Source of the DNA: Actinoplanes philippinensis
GTDB taxonomy: Bacteria; Actinomycetota; Actinomycetes; Mycobacteriales; Micromonosporaceae
NCBI RefSeq assembly: GCF_900113015.1
Contig: NZ_FONV01000009.1
Coordinates: forward strand, 62,001-126,000
Length of the DNA: 64,000 nt
Direction: 5' to 3'
The position numbers and the translations under genes are program-made. The notes beneath the pieces were generated by a model that worked only from the letters and a program-made list of their open reading frames with translations, did not search any database and was not told where the DNA came from. This document shows positions 24,457 to 35,199 of the stretch, in pieces (position 1 is the first letter of the stretch; the number at the start of each line of letters is the position of its first letter).

Positions 24457-24479
24457 GATGGGCCCTCTACGCTGCGAGG

Positions 24480-25442
24480 GTGGATCTCGATGCGTACGTG
24501 GCCGAGCACGGCGGTGAGTGGCGGCGGCTGGAGGTGCTGGTCGGGCGCCGGAGGCTGAACACGGCGGAGATCGACGAGATGGTGCTGCTGTATCAGCGGG
24601 CCGCGACGCATCTGTCGATCGTGCGCAGCCGCACCCCGGACGCGGTCGTGCTGGCCGATCTGTCGCGGCTGGTGCTGGCCGGGCGGGCGGCGATCAACCG
24701 GAGCGAGCGGTTGTCGTGGCGGCCGGTCGCGGCGTTCTTCGCGGTGCATCTGCCGGCCGCGTTGTACCGGACCCGCTGGTGGTGGCTGACCGTGATGGTG
24801 GTGATGGTCGGCGCGGCGTGGGGCCTGATCGAGTATGTGCAGGCGTATCCGGCGGTGCTGGAGGCGTGGTTCGGGGCGCATCCGGACGAGGCGCGGCTGG
24901 TGGAGCAGTTCGTCGGCTACTACAGCGAGTATCGGGCGGAGACGTTCTTCAGCGCGGTGTGGGTGAACAACGCGATGCTGGCCGCCCAGTGCCTGGCGTC
25001 GGGGGTGCTGATCCTGCCGGTGTTCTACCTGCTGGGCAGCAACCTGATCAGCATCGCGATGATGGGTGCGGCGATGTTCGACGCCGGGGCCGGTGACATC
25101 TATCTGACCTACATCGCGCCGCACGGTTTCCTGGAGCTGACGGCGATCTTCATCGGTGGCGGGGTGGGGTTGCGCATCGGCTGGGCGTGGATCGCGCCGG
25201 GTCCTTCGTCGACGCGCCGGGAGTCGCTGGTGCGGTGGGCGCGCGAGGGCATGGTCGTGGCGGTCGGGCTGGTGTTCGTGCTGCTGGTGTCGGGGCTGCT
25301 GGAGGCGTATGTGACGCCGTCGGGGCTGCCGGCGGCGGCGCGGGTCGGCATCGGGGCGGTGCTGTGGCTGCTGTTCCTGGGTTACGCGCTGGTGTGGGGC
25401 CGGGCGGTTCAGAGGCGGCCGGAGGCTTTGAGCAGCAGGTAG
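24480..25442 (+). CDS. Stage II sporulation protein M-like (SpoIIM/DUF95) membrane protein
   Basis: A 320-residue protein. A cytosolic N-terminal helical part (RRLNTAEIDEMVLLYQRAATHLSIVRSR) is followed by six or so transmembrane helices, with FSAVWVNNAMLAAQCLASGV and LIAP/YIAPHGFLELTAIFIGGG, the signatures of the SpoIIM/DUF95 family. In spore formers SpoIIM supports peptidoglycan hydrolysis at engulfment. In actinobacteria the gene sits, as here, beside RDD, DUF58 and MoxR genes, role unknown. Its last 34 bases overlap the 3' end of the convergent DUF58 gene. Confidence 0.9.
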   Translation: MDLDAYVAEHGGEWRRLEVLVGRRRLNTAEIDEMVLLYQRAATHLSIVRSRTPDAVVLADLSRLVLAGRAAINRSERLSWRPVAAFFAVHLPAALYRTRWWWLTVMVVMVGAAWGLIEYVQAYPAVLEAWFGAHPDEARLVEQFVGYYSEYRAETFFSAVWVNNAMLAAQCLASGVLILPVFYLLGSNLISIAMMGAAMFDAGAGDIYLTYIAPHGFLELTAIFIGGGVGLRIGWAWIAPGPSSTRRESLVRWAREGMVVAVGLVFVLLVSGLLEAYVTPSGLPAAARVGIGAVLWLLFLGYALVWGRAVQRRPEALSSR

Positions 25443-26721
25443 ACGTCGGCGACCTGCCCGGCGAAGGTGTCGGCGTCGGCGTCGACGACGGTGGCCCCGG
25501 AGTGGGCGAGCACGTCGCGGACCCGGTCGCGTTCGGTGAGCACCCGCTGGGCGGCGGCGGCCCGGTGCACGTCGGCGGGGCCGGGGTCGGCGGGCAGTTC
25601 GGCGAGGCGGCTGACCAGCGGGTCGCGGACGGCGGCGACGATCACCTTGTGCCGGGCGGTGAGCCGGGGCAGCAGCGGCAGCAGCCCGGCGATCATCGGG
25701 GCGGTGTCCAGCGCCGTGAAGATCACCAGCAGGGCGCGTTTGCGGTCGCGGCGCAGCATCTCCTGGCCGAGCAGGGTGAAGTCGGTCTCGGCCAGTTGCG
25801 GGTGCAGTGACGCCATGCCGTCGATGAGCCGGGACAGTTTGCGGTTGCCGTGGCCTTCGATGCGGGTTCGTACCGTCGCGTCGAGGGCGAGCAGGTCGAC
25901 GCGGTCGTCGGCGCGGGTGGCCAGCACCGACAGCAGCAGCGCGGCGTCGATCGAGGCGTCCAGGCGCGGGGCGTCGCCGATCAGCACGGCCGAGGTGCGG
26001 CCGGTGTCGAGGACGCAGAAGACGCGCCGGTCACGTTCCGGGCGCCAGGTCCGTACGACCACGTCGGAGGCGCGGGCGCTGGCCCGCCAGTCGATCGAGC
26101 GGACGTCGTCGCCGATCACGTATTCGCGCAGCGCGTCGAACTCGGTGCCGTGGCCGCGGCCGCGGGTCACCACGGTGCCGTCGACGACGCGCAGGCGGGC
26201 CAGTTTCTCCGGCAGCACCCGGCGTGACGGGAAGCGGGGCAGCACCCGCAGCGTCCACGGCGGGGTGTGGTGTTCGTTCCAGGCGCGGCCGCGCTGGCGG
26301 TAGGCCAGTCCGAGCGGGCCGGCCGAGCGCAGCGTGACCCGCACGGCGGGCCGGTCGCCGTGCCGGGTCGGGGTGAGTGTGGTGGTGACCGAGTGTTCGG
26401 TGCCTTCGCGCAGGGTGGCGGTGTGAAAGAGCGGGCCGGCGCCGGCGGACGGGACCCAGCTGTCGCGCAGGTGCAGGCGCACCGTGCGGGGGCCGGTGTT
26501 GGCGACGGTGAGGATGACCCGGGCGCCGGCGCCGAGCCACACGGTGCGGTCGCCGTCGCGGCGCAGCCGCAGCCCGGTCAGCGGTCCGGCCATCGCCACG
26601 TCCAGCAGTGCCAGCAGCACCGCGGCGGCGGTGACGGCGGCCAGCGCGTACCAGGGTTGCGGGGTGAGCGCGGTGAACGGCAGCCCGAGGGCCAGCAGCA
26701 CGGCGAAGCGGTGGGTGACCA

Positions 26722-26722
<1 letters not shown>
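25409..26722 (-). CDS. DUF58 domain protein
   Basis: A 437-residue membrane-anchored protein. Two N-terminal transmembrane helices (about 5-45) are followed by a beta-rich part and the DUF58 signature GTEFDALREYVIGDDVRSIDW, given here as overlapping parts: GTEFDALREYV and GDDVRSIDW. A VWA-like fold follows with FCVLDTGRTSAV. DUF58 proteins pair with MoxR ATPases in complex assembly. The ATG overlaps the MoxR stop by one base (TGATG), so translation is coupled. Confidence 0.92.
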
Positions 26723-27680
<958 letters not shown>

Positions 27681-27684
<4 letters not shown>

Positions 27685-28988
27685 GACTGCTCTCCTTCGA
27701 AGGGCTGGGTGGTCACGTCGCGGACCAGGCGTTGCAGCAGGGTGGCGGCCTCGACCAGGTCGGCGTTGCTGCCGGGGGCCTCGCCGTCGAGGATGTCGCG
27801 AACGTAGCGGACCGGCAGGCCGGCGTGGGCGGCGATCTGTTCGCTGTCGGCGTGCGGGGGCAGGCCGAGGTGGGTGGTGAGCCGGCGGCGGGCCTGGGCG
27901 CGCAGGATGTCCAGCGACGCGGTGCGGGCGCGGGCGCGCTGGTAGAGGCGGGCGTGGCCGAGCATGGTCTCGTTGGCGGGGACCTTCGACGGCAGCGGCT
28001 CGCTGACCGGGGTGCCCAGCCGGCGGGCCGCGGCGGCGGCCAGGGCCAGCAGCACCAGGGCGAGCAGGATGAGGGTGGCCAGCAGGGCCGGGGGCAGGCT
28101 CTGCAGCAGCGGGTCGTCGGGCGGGCCGCCGGCCTGCTGGTCGCCGCCGCCTGGGCCGCCGTTGCCGCCGCCCGGGCCGCCGCGCCCGCCGTTGCCGTTG
28201 CCGGGATTGCCGCCGCCCTGGTCGTAGGGGTCGGTGCCGGCCGGGGCGGGGCTGCGTGACGGCGGGCCGTCGGTGGTCACCGGGGGCCGGGGCCGGGTGG
28301 TGGTGGGTGTCGGGGACGGGGTGGGCCGGTCGCGTTCGTGGACGTCGAGCCAGACGACCCGGTCGTGGCGCGACAGCAGGCCGACGGCGAGGGTGGCGTT
28401 GCCGTGTTCGGCGATCCGGTCGTCGCGGAACGGGTCGGGCGAGCCGACGAGGGTGACGGTGTGCTCGCCAGCCGGGAAGGTGGCCATCGCGCCGTCGTAG
28501 CAGACGCCGCCGCGGGTGACGGCGTACGCGGTCTTGCGGACGGCGGCGGGCCCGGCTTCGACGGCGATCCGGTCGTCGCAGGCGGGGTCGGTCACGGTGG
28601 TGTTCCAGTAGGTGGCGTCGACCTCGGCGGGCCAGCCGCTGCGGCGCAGCGCCGAGGCGGACGGGTCGACGGCCACCACGTGGCTGCCGGCCGGCAGGGT
28701 CCGCAGGCGGGGCAGGTCGGCCAGGTCGGGGGTGGCGACGAAGACGGTGACCGGCTCGTCGCCGATGGTGTCGAGCGCGGCGCGGGTGGTGGTGACCCGG
28801 TCGACGGTGACGCCGCGTTCGCGCAGCCGCTGGGCGAGCGTGCCGCCGCCGATGCCCTGCGCCTTCGCCGGGGTCAGGTAGGCGGGGTCGTCGTCGTCGG
28901 GCTGCTCGATGGCGTGGACGATCAGGGTGCCGGTGATCAGGGCGGTGAGGGCGGCGAACGGGATCGCGGCGCGCAGCCAGCGTCTCAT
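27681..28988 (-). CDS. DUF4350-domain membrane protein
   Basis: A 435-residue protein. One transmembrane helix lies near residues 8-28 and a second near 310-330. The DUF4350 domain (about 40-240) is extracytoplasmic, with LRERGVTVDRVTTT and NATLAVGLLSRHDRVVWLD. A Gly/Asn/Pro-rich linker (about 250-300) precedes the second helix, and a helical cytosolic tail ends the protein. DUF4350 occurs almost only in this MoxR/DUF58 neighbourhood. It overlaps both neighbours by 4 bases. The start was placed at the codon for MRRWLRAAIPF. Confidence 0.85.
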
Positions 28989-29557
28989 CGGCCGCCTCCG
29001 AGCCGGTCGCGGACCTCGGTGGTCAGGTGGCGCATCCGGTCGTCCTCGGGTGGGCCGGCGGGGCGGTGGCCGTACCAGATGTCGGAGAACAGGTCGGTGG
29101 CGCCGGTGAGGGCGGGTCCGACGGCGGGGTGGCCGGTGCCGGCGGCGGTGGTCAGTTCGGCGGCGGTGGTGCCGGGGTCGGGGTCGATCAGGCCGGCGCG
29201 GGTGAGGTCGGCGACGGTGTCGCGCAGCCGTTCGCGGATGGCTTCGGCGTAGCGGCCCTCGGCGGCGAGCCGGTCGGCGAGTGTTCCGCCCGGCGCCGGC
29301 GCGGCGGTGGCGCCCGGTGTGCCGGGGGCGGCGGGGCGAGCCGGGGCGGATGTCGCCCGTTTCGGTTTGCGGCGCCGCCACCTCGGCAGGGTGAGCCGGG
29401 GCAGCCGCGGCAGCCGGGGCCGGCGGCGGGGGATCCAGGCGGGATACCAATACCACAGGGCGGCGGTCAGGGCGGTGGCGGCCAGCAGCAGGAGCAGCAG
29501 CAGCGGCGGCGACACGATCGTGAAGACCCGGCCGACCAGGTCGTCGTAGCCTCTCAT
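28985..29557 (-). CDS. DUF4129-domain membrane protein
   Basis: A 190-residue protein with a transmembrane helix at about 14-38, a basic Arg/Pro linker, and a C-terminal DUF4129-like helical domain (EGRYAEAIRERLRDTVADL and PGTTAAELTTAA). DUF4129 is often found in transglutaminase-like proteins and next to MoxR/DUF58. The ATG overlaps the upstream stop by one base and the stop overlaps the DUF4350 start by four. Confidence 0.85.
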   Translation of the reverse strand: MRGYDDLVGRVFTIVSPPLLLLLLLAATALTAALWYWYPAWIPRRRPRLPRLPRLTLPRWRRRKPKRATSAPARPAAPGTPGATAAPAPGGTLADRLAAEGRYAEAIRERLRDTVADLTRAGLIDPDPGTTAAELTTAAGTGHPAVGPALTGATDLFSDIWYGHRPAGPPEDDRMRHLTTEVRDRLGGGR

Positions 29558-30408
29558 CAGCGCACCACCAGGGCGGCGGCCGGGTCGGCGCCGAGGCTGC
29601 GGGCCCGGTTCACGCTGATGTCGAGCCCTTCGGTGCGGATCCTGATCTCCAGCAGCAGCACGGCGTCGAGGCAGGCCAGCGCGGCGTAGGCGACGGCGTT
29701 GGCCAGCGCCCAGGCGACCGGGACGGCGAGGCCGACCCACCAGGAGCCGCCGGTGATCGGGGTGATCATGTTGGCGGCCAGGATCCAGCCGCTGCCGAGG
29801 GCGAGCCGGATGGCCAGCCACACCAGGTAGCCGAGCAGCCGCAGGAACACCCCGCGCATGCCGCTGCGGGTGGCTCGGCCGACGGCGCGGCCCATCGCGG
29901 TGAAGGGGTTGGCGGTCCGGTCGACGGTCAGCACCGCGGTGGCCAGGCCGGCCAGCCCGTAGACGAAGATCACGCCGAGGAAACCGGCGACCGCGGCGCC
30001 GAAGGTGAGGGCGGCCAGGGTGACGGCCAGCAGCAGGGCGGGCAGCGGCCGGGCCCGGCGCAGCATGTCACGGGCGCGCAGCCGCCGGCCGAGCAGCGCG
30101 GGGCCGGCGGCTGCGCCCGCGCAGGCGCCGAGGATCGCGATGATGAACGCCTCGGCGGCCAGCCCGGCGGCCACGACCGGCACCCAGTCGATGTCCTCGG
30201 AGTTGATCCGCCAGTAGTAGATCAGGGGACTGAGCTCGGCGAACGTGCGCAGTTTGCCGAGCAGGAACTGCTCGAGCGCGGACAGGGCCAGCGACAGGCC
30301 GAGCAGCGGCGCGGCGTGCCGGCGCAGCAGCGCCACCGCCGCGTCCAGGATCTCCCCCGCGGTCATCGCCCGCAGCGGGATGATCCCCGTTTCCCCGTCC
30401 ACCCGCAT
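29557..30408 (-). CDS. Multi-pass membrane protein, first gene of the MoxR operon
   Basis: A 283-residue integral membrane protein with about six helices and a cytosolic N-terminus beginning MRVDGETGIIPLRAMTAGEILDAAV. That start resembles the glycerophosphodiesterase-membrane-domain-like proteins that often precede DUF4129 genes. No enzymatic motif is present. The ATG at 30408 was chosen over upstream codons because it starts the conserved part and leaves room for a promoter before the divergent LLM gene at 30470. Confidence 0.8.
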   Translation of the reverse strand: MRVDGETGIIPLRAMTAGEILDAAVALLRRHAAPLLGLSLALSALEQFLLGKLRTFAELSPLIYYWRINSEDIDWVPVVAAGLAAEAFIIAILGACAGAAAGPALLGRRLRARDMLRRARPLPALLLAVTLAALTFGAAVAGFLGVIFVYGLAGLATAVLTVDRTANPFTAMGRAVGRATRSGMRGVFLRLLGYLVWLAIRLALGSGWILAANMITPITGGSWWVGLAVPVAWALANAVAYAALACLDAVLLLEIRIRTEGLDISVNRARSLGADPAAALVVR

Positions 30409-30469
30409 GGCGGGCATCCTAGGTGAACCGGGCGCGGGGCCCGGCGTCCGGTCTGGCATGGTTGCCGGC

Positions 30470-31354
30470 ATGCGACTCTCGATCTGGCCCACCGCCGCCC
30501 AGCCGTATGCCGACATTCTGGAGGTGGCCGCGCACGCGGCGGCGACCGGCTGGGACGGGGTGTGGATCGCCGATCACTTCATGGCCAACAAGCCGGTCGG
30601 TGAGCCGGTGGATCTGCCGGTGCTGGAGGCGGGTTCGCTGGTGGCGGCGCTGGGTGCGGCGGTGCCGCGGGTGCGCATCGGCACGCTGGTGTACGGCAAC
30701 ACCTACCGGCATCCGGCGGTGGTGGCCAACATGGCCGCGACGGTCGATCACATCACCGGTGGCCGGTTCGTGCTCGGGGTCGGGGCGGGCTGGCAGGTCA
30801 ACGAGCACGCCCAGTACGGTATCGGCCTGCCGCCGGTGTCCGAGCTGCTGGACCGGTTCGTGGAGGCGCTGCAGGTGCTGCGGGGGCTGCTGCGCACGCC
30901 GGTGACGACCTTCCACGGCGAGCACTACCGGCTCACCGACGCGACCTGCGACCCGAAGCCGGTGCAGGACCCGCTGCCGATCCTGATCGGCGCCAAGGGC
31001 GAGAAGCGGATGTTGAAGGTGGTCGCCGAGTATGCCGACGAGTGGAACACGTGGGGCCTGCCGGAGCTGATCGCGCACAAGTCGCGGGTCCTCGACGAGC
31101 ACTGCGCGACGGTCGGCCGTGATCCGGGGGCGGTCAAACGCACGGCGCAGGCGCTGGTCGTGGTCGACGGGCCGGTCCCGGCGGATCTGACGGCGCCGGT
31201 CTACGGCGGGTCGCGCGCGGCGATCGCGGCCGCCGTCGAGGGTTACCGTGAGCTGGGCCTCGACGAGTTGATCATCCCGGATGGGCTGCTCGGCAAGGGT
31301 GCGGCGAAACTCAAGGCCCTCGACACCATCCGGTCGATCGTCACCACCTTCTAG
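30470..31354 (+). CDS. LLM-class F420-dependent oxidoreductase (TIGR03560-like)
   Basis: A 294-residue luciferase-like enzyme. It has the (beta/alpha)8 signature stretches LSIWPTAAQPYADILEVA, GWDGVWIADHF, VRIGTLVYGNTYRHP, GGRFVLGVGAGW and EHAQYGIGLPP. In actinobacteria this subgroup uses coenzyme F420 rather than FMN. The substrate is unknown. The start at ATG 30470 fits the family N-terminus. Confidence 0.92.
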   Translation: MRLSIWPTAAQPYADILEVAAHAAATGWDGVWIADHFMANKPVGEPVDLPVLEAGSLVAALGAAVPRVRIGTLVYGNTYRHPAVVANMAATVDHITGGRFVLGVGAGWQVNEHAQYGIGLPPVSELLDRFVEALQVLRGLLRTPVTTFHGEHYRLTDATCDPKPVQDPLPILIGAKGEKRMLKVVAEYADEWNTWGLPELIAHKSRVLDEHCATVGRDPGAVKRTAQALVVVDGPVPADLTAPVYGGSRAAIAAAVEGYRELGLDELIIPDGLLGKGAAKLKALDTIRSIVTTF

Positions 31355-31452
31355 GGGTACGACCCACGCCGGGAGCCGTGGCTGTCCCCGCGAGGCAGGC
31401 GGTGCGTCGCGGTCCCGGCGCGTCCGCCGGGGCGGCGGGCGGTGCGTGCCGG

Positions 31453-31962
31453 TCAGATCCCGAACGCCTGCGCCCAGCGGATCGTCCCGGCCGGCACGGG
31501 TTGCCGTGGATCCAGGGCGAGCGCCATCAGGGCGTCGTCGGGCACCTCGATCGGGGCGGTGATCCCGAACCCGGAGGCGCGGGTGAACCCGAACCGCGGG
31601 TAGTAGGAGGCGTGGCCGAGCACGACGACCAGGTTCTCCCGGCGGCGGGCGCGGGCGGCGTCGAGCACGGCGTGGATGGCCGCGGTGCCGGCGCCGGTGC
31701 GCTGGGCCGCGGGCAGCACGGCGCAGGGGGCCAGCGCGAGGGCGGGTGTGCCGTCGATGTGGCAGCGGGTGAGCAGCGCGTGCCCGGTGACCGTGCCGTG
31801 CTCGTCGACGGCCAGCATGGACAGCCCGTCGATCCAGGCGTCCTGGTCGGCGCGCAGCGCGTCGACCAGGTGGGCCTCGTCGGCGGTGGGGAACGCGGCG
31901 GCGACCAGGGCGTGGATCGCCGGGATGTCGGCGGGTGTCTCGGGACGGGTGGTCCAGGTCAT
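31453..31962 (-). CDS. GNAT-family N-acetyltransferase (YhbS-like)
   Basis: A 169-residue acetyltransferase. Its acetyl-CoA loop region is VLPAAQRTGAGTAAIHAVL. The N-terminal RPETPADIPAIHALVAAAFP and the late LGHASYYPRFGFTRASGFG match the YhbS group. The acceptor is unknown. ATG 31962 is preferred over the GTG two codons upstream. Confidence 0.88.
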   Translation of the reverse strand: MTWTTRPETPADIPAIHALVAAAFPTADEAHLVDALRADQDAWIDGLSMLAVDEHGTVTGHALLTRCHIDGTPALALAPCAVLPAAQRTGAGTAAIHAVLDAARARRRENLVVVLGHASYYPRFGFTRASGFGITAPIEVPDDALMALALDPRQPVPAGTIRWAQAFGI

Positions 31963-32047
31963 CAGCACGGTGTCCGTTTCGCGAGGCGAGGCGGGCTGAC
32001 GCTAACACGACGGTGACCGGGGGCTTGCGGAGCGCGCATGCTCTATG

Positions 32048-32069
32048 GTTCGTTAGTTGAGTAACGAAC
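32048..32069 (+). promoter_or_regulatory. Operator of the GntR-ABC operon
   Basis: Perfect inverted repeat GTTCGTTA (32048-32055), six-base spacer, TAACGAAC (32062-32069), 16 bases before the GntR gene start. Position and symmetry suit autoregulation by the YtrA-type repressor. Confidence 0.7.
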
Positions 32070-32084
32070 TGAGGGAGTCGGGGA

Positions 32085-32453
32085 GTGTTCGACGACCGGA
32101 GCCCGATCTACCGGCAGATCGCCGATCAGATCAAGGACGACGTGCTGCGCGGGGTGCTGAGCGCCGACGACCAGGTGATGTCGACGAATCAGTACGCCGC
32201 CTGCTACCGCATCAACCCGGCCACCGCGGCCAAGGCCTTCGCGCAGCTCGTCGACGAGGGGGTGCTCTACAAGCGCCGCGGGGTCGGCATGTTCGTGCAC
32301 GCCGGCGCGCGGGAGCGCATCCGCGGTGACCGGCGGGAGCGGTTCTTCGCCGAGGTGCTCGAGCCGATGGCCGACGAGGTCCGGGCCCTGGGCATCCCGG
32401 TCGCCGACGTGGTGGCCCGCCTACAGCAGCTCATCCCGGGAGACAGCCGATGA
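32085..32453 (+). CDS. GntR-family transcriptional regulator (YtrA subfamily)
   Basis: A 122-residue regulator starting at GTG 32085. A winged HTH (SPIYRQIADQIKDDVLRGVLS... INPATAAKAFAQLVDEGVLY) is followed by a short helical tail with no ligand-binding domain, as in YtrA proteins. These repress adjacent ABC transporter operons. Its stop overlaps the ATPase gene start by ATGA. It starts with GTG directly after the palindromic operator. Confidence 0.92.
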   Translation: MFDDRSPIYRQIADQIKDDVLRGVLSADDQVMSTNQYAACYRINPATAAKAFAQLVDEGVLYKRRGVGMFVHAGARERIRGDRRERFFAEVLEPMADEVRALGIPVADVVARLQQLIPGDSR

Positions 32454-33316
32454 TCAGCACCAGTGCTCTGCAGGTCCGCTACGGCGACGTGGCGGCTCTG
32501 CATTCCCTCGATCTGGATCTGCCGGCCGGGCGGATCTACGGTCTGCTGGGCCGTAACGGCGCCGGCAAGACCACTCTGCTGTCCACGCTGGCCGGCCTGC
32601 GCCGGCCGTCGGCGGGCTCGGTCACCGTCGACGGCGCGCCGGTGTTCGAGAACGCGCGGGTCACCACGCGGATCTGCCTGATCCGTGACGACGGCGGCCT
32701 GGGTGACGGCACCGACACGTTGCACGACATCCTGACGATGGCGGCGATCCTGCGGCCCGGGTTCGACACCGGCTACGCCGCGTCGCTGATGGACCGGTTC
32801 GCGCTGCCGCGCCGGCGCACGCTGCGGGCCCTGTCGCGGGGGCAGCGTTCGGCGTTCGGGATCGTGGTGGGCCTGGCGTCGCGGGCCGATCTGACCATGT
32901 TCGACGAGGCGCACCTGGGGATGGACGCCGCCAACCGGCAGGTGTTCCACGACGAGCTGCTGGCCGACTACGCGAGCCGGCCGCGCACGGTGATCCTGTC
33001 GACGCATCTGATCGAGGAGCAGGGTCCGTTGTTCGAGCAGGTGCTGATCCTGCACGAGGGCCGGCTGCTGCTGCGTGCCGACACCGACGAGCTGCGCTCG
33101 CAGGGGGTCGCGGTGACCGGTCCGGCGGGGCTGGTCGACGATTTCGTGTCGGGGCTGACGGTGCTGGGTGAGCGGCGGCTGGGCCCGACCAAGCAGGTCA
33201 CCGTGTTCGGCGCGCTTGACGAGCGGCGCCGGGCGCTGGCGCGCTCGCTGCAGCTGCAGCTGGGACCGGTGGCGTTGCAGGAGCTGTTCATCCATCTGAC
33301 CGGAGGTGCCGCGTGA
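32450..33316 (+). CDS. ABC transporter ATP-binding protein
   Basis: A 288-residue ATPase. Walker A is GRNGAGKTTLLSTL, the signature is LSRGQRSAFG (a variant of LSGGQ), Walker B is LTMFDEAHLGMD, and the His-switch is ILSTHLIEEQ. Its domain order and the C-terminal 80 residues resemble YtrB-type exporters. Operon partners are the GntR regulator and the permease, both overlapping by 4 bases. The substrate is unknown; YtrA-type operons often respond to cell-envelope stress. Confidence 0.92.
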   Translation: MISTSALQVRYGDVAALHSLDLDLPAGRIYGLLGRNGAGKTTLLSTLAGLRRPSAGSVTVDGAPVFENARVTTRICLIRDDGGLGDGTDTLHDILTMAAILRPGFDTGYAASLMDRFALPRRRTLRALSRGQRSAFGIVVGLASRADLTMFDEAHLGMDAANRQVFHDELLADYASRPRTVILSTHLIEEQGPLFEQVLILHEGRLLLRADTDELRSQGVAVTGPAGLVDDFVSGLTVLGERRLGPTKQVTVFGALDERRRALARSLQLQLGPVALQELFIHLTGGAA

Positions 33317-34005
33317 GCCGTTGGCCGATCCTGCGTTTCCTGCTGTCGCAGCATCTGGTGTTCCTGACCCTGTTCGTGGCCGGTGGTTGCCTGCTGGCGG
33401 CGGTGGTGACGCCGGTGTTCCTGCTGTTCACGCCGATCACCCTGTCCGCGGTGGACATCGGTGGGCAGGTGCTGTTCTGGCTGGCGGTGGGGTACGGCTA
33501 CGGGGCTGCGGGCATGCTGGCCACGATGGTGGCCCACGGGCGCACGCGCCGGGAGTTCGCCGTGCAGTATCCGGTGTTCCAGCTGGTGACGGCGGTGGTG
33601 CTGGCCGCGTTGATCACCGGGGCGTATGCGGCCGAGGCGGTGCTGTACCGGCTGGCCGGGTGGACGCGGCATCTGCAGGATCAGCGGGTGTTCGCGGCCG
33701 GCGACTATCCGTCGATCTTCGTGGCGTACCTGTGCATGCTGGTGTTCTGCCTGATCACCGGCGCGTTCGTGGCGACGGCGTTCTACCGGTGGGAGGCCGG
33801 TGGGGTGCTGGCGCTGCTGCCGGCGGCGGCCGTGCTGGGGTGTGGCGGTGCGGCTACGGGTTTCTTCAGCCTGTCGTTCGCGCGGTTCGCGGTGGCCGGG
33901 CCGCCGGCGATGGCGGTGGTGACCGTGGCGGCGGTCGTCGTGGGGTGGACGCTGCTGTGGGTGAGCGTCCGGGACGTGGCGGTGCGCACCGGGGTTTCGG
34001 CATGA
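33313..34005 (+). CDS. ABC transporter permease
   Basis: A 230-residue integral membrane protein with six predicted helices (about 8-45, 50-75, 90-120, 135-165, 170-195, 200-220). It has no extracytoplasmic domain, as expected for the membrane partner of a YtrB-like ATPase. GTG start overlaps the ATPase stop (GTGA) and its stop overlaps the next gene (ATGA). Confidence 0.85.
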   Translation: MSRWPILRFLLSQHLVFLTLFVAGGCLLAAVVTPVFLLFTPITLSAVDIGGQVLFWLAVGYGYGAAGMLATMVAHGRTRREFAVQYPVFQLVTAVVLAALITGAYAAEAVLYRLAGWTRHLQDQRVFAAGDYPSIFVAYLCMLVFCLITGAFVATAFYRWEAGGVLALLPAAAVLGCGGAATGFFSLSFARFAVAGPPAMAVVTVAAVVVGWTLLWVSVRDVAVRTGVSA

Positions 34006-34823
34006 TCGGTCGTCTGCTCGTCACCGGGGGTACCGGTTCGCTGGGTCGCCGGGTGGTGGCCCGTGCGGCCGCGGCCGGCTGGGAGGCGGTGGGCACCTAT
34101 CTGTCGGCGCCGGCCGCGACGGCCACGGTGCGCCTGGACATCCGGGACCCGGCCGACGTGCGGCGGGTGATCGCCGCGGTGGCGCCGGACGCGATCGTGC
34201 ACGCGGCGGCCGGGCGCAGCCGTGACGACTGGCCGGCCACGGCGGACGGGGCGGCGCACGTGGCGGTCGCCGCCGCGGGGATCCGTCTGGTGCACGTCTC
34301 CAGTGACGCGGTGTTCTCCGGCCGGCAGGGGGAGTACGACGAGGACGCGACCCCGGATCCGGTGTACGCCTACGGGGCGGCGAAGGCGGCGGCCGAGACC
34401 GCGGTGCGGGCGGTGGATCCGGGGGCGGCGATCGTGCGTACCTCGCTGATCCTGGGTGACGGGCGCGGAGCGCACGAGGTTCTGACCCACGACCTGGTGG
34501 CCGGGCGGGTGCGGGGCGCGTTGTTCACCGACGAGGTGCGCAAGCCGGTGCACGTCGACGATCTGGCCGATGCGCTGCTGGAGCTGGCGGCCGGTGACTA
34601 CGCCGGGGTGCTCAACGTGGCGGGCGCGGACGCGATCAGCCGGTACGACCTGGGGGTGCTGGTGGCGTTGCGCGACGGGCTGGATCCGGCGGCGATCCCG
34701 GCGGGGAGCCTGGCGCAGCTGGGTTTGAGCCGGCCGCCGGATCTGCGGCTGGTCACCGATCGGGCCCGGGCACTGCTGTCGACGCGGTTGCGCGGGGCGA
34801 CGGAATTCGTTCGCCCCGGGTGA
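34002..34823 (+). CDS. NAD(P)-dependent RmlD-like reductase (extended SDR)
   Basis: A 273-residue Rossmann-fold protein: GGTGSLGRRVVARA (GxxGxxG), VSSDAVFSG (active-site Ser/Thr region) and YAYGAAKAAAE (YxxxK). C-terminal features such as RKPVHVDDLADALLEL match dTDP-4-dehydrorhamnose-reductase-like proteins and sugar-nucleotide epimerases. It is the last gene of the GntR-ABC operon by ATGA overlap, which is unusual for a nucleotide-sugar enzyme, and the link to the transporter is unclear. Confidence 0.88.
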   Translation: MIGRLLVTGGTGSLGRRVVARAAAAGWEAVGTYLSAPAATATVRLDIRDPADVRRVIAAVAPDAIVHAAAGRSRDDWPATADGAAHVAVAAAGIRLVHVSSDAVFSGRQGEYDEDATPDPVYAYGAAKAAAETAVRAVDPGAAIVRTSLILGDGRGAHEVLTHDLVAGRVRGALFTDEVRKPVHVDDLADALLELAAGDYAGVLNVAGADAISRYDLGVLVALRDGLDPAAIPAGSLAQLGLSRPPDLRLVTDRARALLSTRLRGATEFVRPG

Positions 34824-34845
34824 GGGAGCGCACGATACTGGCGCG

Positions 34846-35199
34846 ATGAGCACGAGCCGTACGATCCGTGTCACCGTGCGCGGGTCCTTCGACAACCTGT
34901 CCGAGCAGCAGAAGGCGGAGCTGATGGCCGCCGGTGACGCCCACGCCGACATCCTGGCGGTGCAGTACACCGAGCAGGGGCACCTGACCTACGACCTGGC
35001 GGCGCGGCCGTTCTTCACGTTCCGTTTCGCCGAGCAGGTCGACGACGAGCGGGAGGTGCCGAAGGTGACGGCGAGGTCGGAGGCCAAGGCGGCGGCGTGG
35101 ATGACCGAGCGGGGGTACGGGTTCAAGCGCATCACCTCGCAGACGGTGGATCTGTCGGAGGTACCGTTGGGCAAGGCCGGCCGCAAGCGTCAACTCTGA
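34846..35199 (+). CDS. DUF6204 family protein
   Basis: A 117-residue cytosolic protein with the pattern I associate with DUF6204: IRVTVRGSFDNLSEQQKAEL, then FFTFRF, and AAAWMTERGYGFKRI. The function is unknown. A -10-like GATACT (34834-34839) six bases before the ATG suggests a leaderless transcript separate from the upstream operon. Confidence 0.75.
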   Translation: MSTSRTIRVTVRGSFDNLSEQQKAELMAAGDAHADILAVQYTEQGHLTYDLAARPFFTFRFAEQVDDEREVPKVTARSEAKAAAWMTERGYGFKRITSQTVDLSEVPLGKAGRKRQL